In this document: one piece after another, positions 50,668-60,560 of the stretch | Numbering within the stretch: the stretch's first letter is position 1 | Layout of the letters: each line of letters opens with the position of its first letter | Assembly: GCF_035594125.1 (NCBI RefSeq) | Contig: NC_087158.1 | Coordinates: 665,001 to 729,000, forward strand | Origin: Scylla paramamosain | Taxonomy: Eukaryota; Arthropoda; Malacostraca; Decapoda; Portunidae | Length of the DNA: 64,000 nucleotides | Direction of reading: 5' to 3' | Position numbers and translations under genes: made by a program | Notes under the pieces: generated by a model | The model's database searches: none | What the model saw: the letters and a program-made list of their open reading frames with translations, nothing else | What the model was told of the DNA's origin: nothing

Positions 50668-53600
50668 CAGTGCCCCTCTTGCATAAAAAAAAAAAATAAA
50701 TAAATAAATTGTTTTTGTACTTGAAATTACTAACCAAGATCAAGAACAACTGCACTGGTCCTTTGTAGATGAAGAAGTACACTCAGGCAACAGAGGAACT
50801 TGTCGACCTTGAAGGGAAGCTTGCTGAGGCAGCAGCAGTGCAGGAGGCCAGTAAGGCAGGAAGGGGACAGGCTCCAGAGGATGACCTTGACTCTTTCATG
50901 CATTCCCTGAAGTTCCAGGCTCCAGACAAACACAAACGGGTGACATGGAAGGTGAGGCCAAGATGGAAAGGTGCTGGATTGTTGGGGTATTAATGTTGGC
51001 TAGGTCTTTATGCACTACAACTTTCAGGCATTATGCATTGCTCATTCTAGCTCATGTGGTCAGAGTAAGGAGACAGAAAGGAGTTGGTCAAAAGTGTAAT
51101 GTAAAGCTTTTCCCATCTCCTGAGTTATTTATTCTCTTTCATGGGGAAGGGAAGGAAGCTCTTTAAGCTCAACAGTAATGCATTAGGAGGACTATGGGGA
51201 GAATTTTTTCTATTATCAAATCATGACTGATGAGTGTTACTGCCTGAAGCATGAGGGGGAGTATGTGTGGAGGATGAGTGGTTCTGATGCACATTGGTGT
51301 TCCAGCTGCGGGCCATCGAGCTGCGCAAGGAAGAGCTCAAGCTGCGGCGTCTGGTCAACATTGCACGTCCACTTGGAATCCCTGAGCTGAAGCCGTACCA
51401 GTCCCAGCATGGTCAGTACTTGGGATGCCACAAGGCTGTGCTGTTCTTAAGGCTGGCAGACTGCAGACTTTATTCCATTATTTTGAATCAAGTTCAGTGT
51501 TAGTTTTACTCATTTGAGATTTTGCATGAAATTGTGACTGAATAGGTTTGAAAAGTGGATGAGGTTGCCAGACATGGAGTCACTTCCCATCCCTTCCTTA
51601 CTGCACTGCAAAGCACCCCAGTGTGTGCATTATGTCAACAGTTCAGACAGCTGTGGGTTATCATGTTCTTTGTACTAGGTGAATTATCTTAGGTATAAGT
51701 GACTGTTAGGCTATTGCAACTTGCTTATATTACTGCTGAATGGTCCACATGTCTCCTCCAGGCACAGCTGCAGGAGGGAGTAGACCTTCCCAGCGGCCAG
51801 GACAGGCTGGCTTTGGTGCAAGACTGAAGGGCTTGGCAATGCCTACCACCACCACCACACCCAAGGTAGCACTTTACTTCTGTTGCCATGAAATTTATCT
51901 AATCATATATTTGTTGTGATATCTCTAGATGTTATACTGTGTGTGAAAATACTGATTATAGATGATATCTGAACTCAAAAACATGTAAATTTGGATTTTC
52001 CCATAATGGCAATGTACTTTAGTAGTTCTCAACTTGTATTAATAAAGGATGACTGAGTTTTCACACAAATATATTGTACAATTTACAGGAACCTGAGTAC
52101 AGAGTCCACAAGATTTTCTTGGAGGAAGAGTCCAAGCCTAAACTAAAGCTGAAGAGGTTGGATGATGATGATAGTGAAGAAATCAAACCTGTGTCAAAGA
52201 AGCGAAGTCAGCCCCAGGAGAAGGAAGCAGCAGCTCACCGAGAGCCACACCAGAGGAAGTCCAGCCCTGCTCCCATTGCCAAAGCTTCACCTTCACACAA
52301 AGCACAAAAAAGTGAACCACAGAAGTTGTGTGGAGAAGCAAGCTCAGATGAACTTTCCAAGGAGATTAAGGAGGAGGCAAGTCTTTTCAGCAAAGAGGAG
52401 AAACCCCAGCACATTAAGTCTGAAGCAAGCAGTGGTGAGACTTTGAAGAGACCCAAACCCCAGAGCCAGGACAGCAGCACAGAGCAGAAGGATCAGCCGG
52501 AAAAGAAGGCCAAAGTATTGGGTCCTACTCTGCCTCCACACTTGGCACACAAGACCAACCCTCAGGTAAGGTTGTGAGCCACTTTGTGTCCAGTATCATA
52601 TACAGGTATCTCCCTCTTCTCCAAAGTTGCATTGCAGATTTCACTTAGCCATAGTTTTGTTTTCATCATGGAGATGATCAAGTGATATACATTGAATGCT
52701 AATTAGGAACTCCTATCTGTTGTTTAATATGTTGTGTTTTCTGATTTACTATAATCTTTTTTCTCCTTACTCTGAATCAGTACTAACACGAGCATTATGT
52801 GTGTAATGAAAATATTTTTTAAGTGGCAAGGCACACTTGGATCATTCTAGAAGTGATTTTTTTATTTTTTATGTAGGAAGGACACTGGCCAAGGGCAACA
52901 AAAATCCAATAAAAAAATATGCCCACTGAAATGCCAGTCCATAAAAGGGTCAAAGCAGTGGTCAAAAATTGGTGGATAAGTGTCTTGAAACCTCCCTCTT
53001 GAAGGAAGTCAAGTCATAGGAAGGTGAAAATACAGAAGCAGGCAGGGAGTTCCAGAGTTTACCAGAGAAAGGGATGAATGATTGAGAATACTGGTTAACT
53101 CTTGCGTTAGAGAGGTGGACAGAATAGGGGTGAGAGAAAGAAGAAAGTCTTGTGCACCGAGCCCATAGGAGGAGGGGAGGCATGCAGTTAGCAAGATCAG
53201 AAGAGCAGTTAGCATGAAAATAGCGGTAGAAGACAGCTAGATATGCAACATTGTGGCGGTGAGAGAGAGGCTGAAGACAGTTAGAGGAGAGGAGTTGATG
53301 AGACGAAAAGCTTTTGATTCCACCCTGTCTAGAAGAGCAGTATGAGTGGAAGCCCCCAAACATGTGAAGCATACTCCATACATGGACGGATAAGGCCCTT
53401 GTACAGAGTTAGCAGCTGGGGAGGTGAGAAAAACTGGCGGAGATGTCTCAGAACACCCAACTTCATAGAAGCTGTTTTAGCTAGAGATGAGATGTGAAGT
53501 TTCCAGTTCAGATTACAAGTAAAGGACAGATCGAGGATGTGCAGTGTAGAAGAGGGGGACAGTTGAGTGTCATTGAAGAAGAGGGGATAGTTGTCTAGAA

Positions 53601-54776
53601 GGTTGTGTCGAGTTGATAGATGGAGGAATTGAGTTTTTGAGGCATTGAACAATACCAAGTTTGCTCTGCCCCAATCAGAAATTTTAGAAAGATCAGAAGT
53701 CAAGCGTTCTGTGGCTTCCCTGCGTGAAATGTTTACCTCTTGAAGGGTTGGACATCTATGAAAAGATGTGGAAAAGTGCAGGGTGGTATCATCAGCATAG
53801 GAGTGGATAGGACAAGAAGTTTGGTTTAGATCATTAATGAATAAAATGAAGAGAGTGGGTGACAGGACAGAACCCTGAGGAACACCACTGTTAATAGATT
53901 TAGAAGAACAGTGACCGTCTACCACAGCAGCAATAGAACGGTCAGAAAGGAAACTTGAGATGAAGTTACAGAGAGAAGGATAGAAACCGTAGGAGGGTAG
54001 TTTGGAAATCAAAGCTTTGTGCCAGACTCTATCAAAAGCTTTTGATATGTCCAAGGCAACAGCAAAAGTTTCACCAAAATCTCTAAAAGAGGATGACCAA
54101 GACTCAGTAAGGAAAGCCAGATCACCAGTAGAACCCATACTGGCGATCAGATAGAAGGTTGTGAAGTGATAGATGTTTAAGAATCTTCCTGTTGAGGATA
54201 GATTCAAAACTTTAGATAGGCAAGAAATTAAAGCAATAGGACAGTAGTTTGAGGGATTAGAACGGTCACCCTTTTTAGGAACAGGTTGAATGTAGGCAAA
54301 CTTCCAGCAAGAAGGATGAATGTTTTAGGTTTTAATATTCTTACAGCTCATATTTTTTAGTTAATTCATCTACAAAAAAAAGTCTAAACAATTTCAAACA
54401 TTGTTTTAGGATAAAAGAAATATTCTTGCATATGTATATTAAATCTTTATTGTGATCAATGTTGAGCAGCACAACCTTGCAGTGGTGCACTTGTCGTGTC
54501 AGTGTGACTCCACTGCAAGGCTTGAAAGGCAGCCCAACTTCCTCAGTACTGCAGATGGAGTTGTCACAAAGGACTCCTGCCATCTTGATAGACCAAGCTG
54601 TCCAGAAAGGACCTAGGAAGTTAAAATACATTTTACATCCTCAGAATCCTGCTCAGCCGAGGAAAAAAGAGAAGAGGAAGTACGATGAAGATGACCCCAA
54701 CTATGACACCTGGGTGCCTCCCATGCATCAGTCTGGTGATGGCCGCACTTCCCTCAACGACCGTCTGGGGTACTGA
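44601..54776 (+). CDS. SLC4A1AP: Kanadaptin (SLC4A1AP), FHA and dsRNA-binding-like protein
   Basis: Kanadaptin is a mainly nuclear FHA-domain protein first described as binding kidney anion exchanger 1; its core role is still unclear. Twelve coding exons join in phase: 44601-45215, 46034-46188, 46761-46950, 47788-47995, 48372-48573, 49693-49835, 50222-50388, 50769-50951, 51306-51411, 51762-51865, 52089-52565 and 54645-54776, giving 893 aa (human about 796). Residues 1-205 are low-complexity with five acidic FKKP repeats. The FHA domain is about 228-320 (GRQSQCDLVLEHPSLSRFHC, YDLGSTHGSFHNKHRM). An acidic/KR linker follows, then the TLRGWFERHGYDPP motif. A dsRBD-like segment is about 455-505 (VEHRGRRKEAVVQCAMEACR). 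Next come DYYDSDEDDFLDRTGDIQRR, a coiled-coil region (561-656), a charged tail, and the conserved end DTWVPPMHQSGDGRTSLNDR-LGY. EXOC3 ends 28 bp away on the other strand. Confidence 0.94.
47575..47735 (+). mobile_element. Family A 3' tip, SLC4A1AP intron 3
   Basis: GGACTGGCACTATCAGTAGG, TTTTGTTGCCATCTTAGGCC and a terminal A run at 47716-47725. Confidence 0.6.
48019..48220 (+). mobile_element. (AC)n tract and a second family A 3' tip, SLC4A1AP intron 4
   Basis: AC units at 48019-48054, then TTTTGGGACTGGCATCTTCA, GTTGCCTTTGGCTAG and CCCTCTTACACTTGAAGAAA (48130-48220). Confidence 0.6.
48640..49022 (-). mobile_element. Family C non-LTR 3' end, SLC4A1AP intron 5
   Basis: GGGAAGTTACAAGAATCCAT, CTATATATTTCCACCTATCA, then the C-terminal reading frame in reverse (TTCAAACTTGAACCCATTAT, ATTTGAGAACCAATTC). 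Best preserved non-coding end of family C in the window, but frames are broken. Confidence 0.75.
49023..49692. other. SLC4A1AP intron 5, remainder
   Basis: Mixed unique DNA with no recognised exon before the acceptor GTGTTTCAG at 49684-49692. Confidence 0.55.
50560..50709 (+). mobile_element. Family A 3' tip, SLC4A1AP intron 7
   Basis: AAGACACTTATCCTCC, GGTACTTTCAGTGGGCC, a T run of about 29 (50637-50665), GCCAGTGCCCCTCTTGCATA and a terminal A/AAAT tail. Confidence 0.7.
52858..54330 (-). mobile_element. Family A non-LTR retrotransposon, longest copy (RT domain)
   Basis: The minus strand at 54207-53329 encodes much of a reverse transcriptase: TFAVALDISKAFDRVWHKAL, GVPQGSVLSPTLFILFINDL, the catalytic SYADDTTLHF, and ASMKLGVLRHLRQFFSPPQL, YKGLIRPCMEYASHVWG. 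After one frameshift near 53345 the tail continues ([42 protein letters not shown], stop). Both catalytic aspartates of YADD are kept. The 5' part, including endonuclease and ORF1, is absent. It lies antisense in the last SLC4A1AP intron. Jockey/CR1-like by motif; clade uncertain. Confidence 0.92.
54446..54451 (-). terminator. Candidate polyadenylation signal of EXOC3
   Basis: TTTATT on plus is AATAAA on minus, 354 bp past the EXOC3 stop. If used, the EXOC3 3' UTR runs antisense across the entire last exon of SLC4A1AP (54645-54776). Confidence 0.35.
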
Positions 54777-54804
54777 CCGGCAGCCCTCTGCACTCTACCC
54801 TCCT

Positions 54805-55150
54805 TTAAGTGAAGAGAGAAGTTGAGATGTGGATATGAGAGAAAATACTCTTAGGGGCAGGTCCGGTGCGCTGGGTCCTCATCTCCTCCATGATCTCGGC
54901 CACTCGCTGCCTCACATCCAGACGCCCCAGATCCCCGCGCAGCAGCAGCAGGGCCGTCAGGTGGTCACTGCTCATGTCGGGATACCTGCAGTAGAACACC
55001 TTGTTACAATATTCATGTGGAAGATGTTATAAAGCCATTACCTGTAGAGTGGTAGAACTATGATGGTTGTTAAGTGGTTACTAATATTCCATGGTGAGAG
55101 GTTTTAGTTTGTAAACTTTATAAAAATAGTGTTGGGGAATATACTATGGG

Positions 55151-55213
<63 letters not shown>

Positions 55214-55271
55214 TAAGGGACTGTGGTCTGCAAACATACTGTGGGGTACATACTGTGGGTCTGTGGGCTGT

Positions 55272-55364
<93 letters not shown>

Positions 55365-55402
55365 TTTATAGGGGTGGGGTACATACTGTGGGTCTGTGGG
55401 CT

Positions 55403-55487
<85 letters not shown>

Positions 55488-56170
55488 TTTATAGGGGACT
55501 GTGGTGAGTGACTGGGGGTACATACTGTGGGTCTGTGGGCTGTAGTATGTGAGAGGGAGAGAGAGAGAGAGGGGGGGGCAGGTTATTTTCAATGGCTATC
55601 TCTTGCTCAATACACAACCCAGTAATATTTTTCCAATTTAATTTCTTCCAGTCACACCAAGCATGCTATGAACACTTTCAACAATTACATTCTCAACTCT
55701 ACCATTCATATCACCAATAATACTACATATATATTTATATTCCTAATAATACAACTTACACAGTGATATGTCCAACAATACTATGTCCTCCCAATAAATT
55801 CTACTACCACATTCAAATCTCCATTCACATTTGATGGCCATTTACTCTGCACAGGTTATATTACTTCATCCTCTTTTATCTCATACTGCAATGTCTGTAT
55901 GCACTCAGAAACATTCACCTTTCCTTCCTGTCTTTGTTTCAAGAGTACATACTTCATTAATGCATTCACATTTGATGGTCATTTACTCTTAAACTCTGCA
56001 CAGCTAATATTATTTCAGAACACTTTTCTGTCCTCTTTCATCTCTTATTACAATGCCTACATGCACTTAGAAACGTCCATCATCCCATCTTTCTTTCACA
56101 AGAAAATGCATCATCCAACTTTCTTCTCAAAAACATTCTTGGAGTTTCCTTCCTGTTGGCCTCAATCATG

Positions 56171-56264
<94 letters not shown>

Positions 56265-56776
56265 GCCCTATCTGTCCTCCCCCTCTGTGCTCTGTCTCAA
56301 TGTAGGAAGGAGGGATCCCCAGCCCCTTGTTCCGTCCTTTCCAGTCACCCTTCTTGACACTGGGAAAAAAAAGAGATGTGCTCTTTGTCTCATGTCTTAG
56401 GGCTGGCCACATATTTATTTGGGCATACCGCAACATATAAATGGGTACTGGAATCCAACATCCTTATGCCAATGCCTAGTAAAAAGATTGGAGAGAAAAT
56501 ATCCTTCTCCTTTCTGCCCTGAGATTCAGTATAGGATCACTGGGTGTGAGATGAGCCTGCTAACCACAGCACAACCTACAGGCATGGAACACTCATTTAT
56601 GTGCAAATAGTGTTGCTTGTATATAATAGAGCTTGCCAGACTAGAGTGAGTATACCCCACATCACTGGTCACCTGCTGGGAGACCAGACTGACCTGTCTT
56701 TACCTCCTCTCAATGTTTGTTGCTTCAAATCTTGAGATGCGCCACTTGCATCATGGCACACACACACACACACACA

Positions 56777-56807
<31 letters not shown>

Positions 56808-59244
56808 TGCAATTTTGCAACATGCCTGAAACACACGAGATAAATAGATGAGGGCAAAAGTTAAAAAAAATACACAAGTTGTTACATTAAAAGAATGGCA
56901 AGTTATGCATTATGAGGACTGCCTTGATATGAGCCAACCTAGTGATTTATTTAGTATTACTGTTCACTCTACAGTATGCAGTTTTTCTATGTAAGCAGTT
57001 ACACTCTCAAAGTAAACTTAAGAAGTAATATACATGTAACTAAGAAATAAATATAGGCTGGGAAAATGATAAAATAGAGTGATGCAGCCACACGGGAAAC
57101 AACTGTTGATTCAGTCATCTGGTGCTAACCTGTTCAAGCCTTCATCATTTTTAGGTGCATATTACAACACACCAGGAATGCAGAGAAGGGTCTGCCATGT
57201 CCTGTGTGATGGAGCTGGCAGAGTGGCTCACCATCCAGCATGACTGTACCACATCCCAGCATGCACTAGTGTAGCAGTCCATGGGGCTGTCATGTCCCAA
57301 TGCCAGTATATTTTCATTCATCTATCCATATTTATTTTCATAAATAATGAAGACTATTATTTGTTTCTTTTACCGTGGGGAAATCTAGCATCCATGTATC
57401 TCACAACCACAGGAAGAAGGCTGTATGTAAACATGAAAGACAGAAGCAGAACACAAAGCCTGTCAATTCATTGTACTAGTCTTCTACTCTACATAACCCT
57501 CCTGTTTTCAGCCACAACTTAGAATTAGCAATTCTACAGAAACTCACCTGCGGAGCAAAGGATGAACTTCCAGGCTGATCATTTCAACATCAGAGACCTT
57601 GATGACCTCGGCAAGACCCTTCATCACGTCACAGGGAGAGTCAAACTTCACTAGGTCTGGAGCCACCTGCTCAAACACTGTGGCCACCTTCTCTGCTTCC
57701 TGCCATGCAAAAGTATAATAAATAAATTAATAAATAAAATACATTAATAAATAAATTATAATAAAATGGAGTAAAATTATACAAACTGTCTTTTAGACAA
57801 AAACTTATCTAACCACAGTCAGGCTTGCACATTCATCTATCTGTTAGTGGCCACACCCATTAATGGCCTTCATGGTCATGGTCATCATCATCTACTAGCA
57901 TTATAATGATGTACCACATGTTGCAATGATGCTCACACACACAATATTTGATACAGCCATTGTGGTATTAGCAACTTTCATGGTGAGGTAAGAAAGAGTA
58001 TCACTGCTCACAGAAATTATCCTCTCAGCCACCAGCTTGCGGTCCTCCTGTGTCTTGAGTGTGAGTCGCTTCTGCAGGATGGCAGTGGTGTAACGCATTG
58101 CCACCGTGTTCAGTACAAGCTGTACCACGTGGTCAAAGTTCCTGTTCAATCAAAATGGAAAATTTTGGCATCTAGAGATTTGAAGGATTGGAGAGGTCAC
58201 CTTTCTTATGAACAGGTTAAATGTAGGGAAACTTCAAGCAGGAAGAAAATGTGGATGTTAACAAGAGATGAAAAAGCTTGACGAGACAAAATGTGAGCAT
58301 AGAAGCACACTTACAGAGGCGTTCTGAGTCATCACCAGTTTTCTCTCCCCCACCACTTCTTTCCATCTCTCTAATAAAAGAGTTAACAAGTATTCTGAAT
58401 ACTTCATCCCTTTCTCTGGTACTCTGGAACTCCCTGCCTGCTTCCGTATTTCCTCTTTCCTATGACTTGAACTCTTTCAAGAGGTAGGTTTCAAGACACT
58501 TTTCCTTTGCTATTTGATCATTCTACTTGGCACTGCTATGGGAACTGGCCTTTAAGTGGGCCTTTTTTTATTCAAAATTTTTGTTGCCCTTTATCAGTGG
58601 CCCTCTTACATAAAAAAAAAAATAAATAATAATAATAATAACTATTACAATTTTTGCTGCCCTTTACCAGCAGCCCTCTTACATAAAAAATAAAAATAAA
58701 AATAAAATAATAACAAAATTACAAAGAATTTCTATAACAGGCATAATATGGTCAGAGAGAGAAGGAAGATGAGAGAAGAGCAAACCCTTAATCACCCAGT
58801 GTAGAGCTGTCAGCAATGATCTGAGAGAAGAGATTGAGATGACAGTATAGCCATCAGGACGAAATAGAAAGGGGTTAAAGATGAAGAAAAATTATTGCTG
58901 ATGCTTTTGGCTAGATGCTACAAGTCACAAGATGAACTGGCTACATTTTGACACTTCTCACAGATGGAGGAGCTCTTGGCATGTGGCTGGATGATAAGTT
59001 AAAAAGATCATCCCATTGAGTGAGTGACATACTTCTGATGAAGGTGAGAGTAGTCGTTGAAGTAATCCGAGAGGGTGAGGCAAATGGTATCCATGGGCTC
59101 AGTGTCGTGCAGCCACCGCTGGGTAAGGAGAGCATTGAAGTGGTCCTGCAGGTCCTCTATGGCCTCCTCCAGAAGGTGGTCACACATCTGGTTCCTCACA
59201 CGCTGCCACAGTAGACCAATATATTAAAAAGTCTAAAATAAATA

Positions 59245-59280
<36 letters not shown>

Positions 59281-60468
59281 ACCTAGTTGTACCTTGCTGT
59301 ATTTGCCTAGTTGTGCTTTAAGGAGAAAGAGGTATGCTTGTACTGTCCCATCTCCATATCTTTTAATATTCAACTTAGCCCTGAATTCAAATCTACTTTT
59401 TGCATTTACTGTCTCCTTATCCAGACTGTCCCATGCATCTACACTTCTATATGGGAAATTATACCTTTGGCATCTCTTCTACAAGCACTCTTCTTCAGCC
59501 TCTTTCCATGCCCTGTGGTATCTTGTGTATTGCAAACCATCAAATCATTCTGGTCCACCTCCTCCACTTTCTCATATGCTTTATACATTGCAATCAAGTC
59601 TCCCCTTTTTTTCCTTTTCTTCAATGTTGTTAGTTGTAACCTTACTTATCTCTTTCCATATAACAAGTCCCTGACACTTGGTACCATCTTTGTTGCTGCT
59701 CTCCAAATTCTTCCCAACTTCCTTACATCATTTTCTTGTAGGGCAACCACACTACAGCTGCATATTCTAGTCTAGGTTTAATCAGTGATATAATCATCTT
59801 CCTGACAATCTTTTCATCCATATACACAAAGGCCAGCCTTATTCTTCTCAGCAAGTTATAGGTTTCTACTGTAATTTTGCTATTGTGTCTCTCCGGTGTC
59901 AGCTTTCCATTCAGCATAACACCCAGATTCTTTTCCTCTTCTGTTTTACTCAATCTTTCCCCATTTACCACAATTTCCTTTTGCTCTCCTCTCACTCTTT
60001 CCAAATTCCATTACTTTACATTTCTTTAGATTAAACTCCCTTTCTCATCTATGACTCCACTCCAATATCTTATTCAGATCTTCTTGCAACACCCCACAGT
60101 CTTCATCACTCTCAGCAACATGACATCATCCACAAAAAGGTTCATGTAGCTCTTCACACTCTGTCATGGCTCCTCTCCTTTGTATCTAGTGTTTTCCTCA
60201 ACTTACTGTGTCATAATATTATTCAATGTCAATTTCAGAACTTGATTTCTCCATTAATCTTCTCTTCCTCTTGTATTTCACTACTCCCGGTGTATCTCTA
60301 CAATTAAAATCTCACATTCCTTTATTGTTTTCTTTGATTTTTTTATCAAGCCATTTTTCTGTCTCGTTCAGCAATTATTCATGCTCTTGTCTATTCCAAG
60401 TGTTTGTTTTGGTGGAACCTACACTGCTGTAACACATCATCTTCCTTCTCTTCTATTTATTAGTTTTA

Positions 60469-60560
<92 letters not shown>

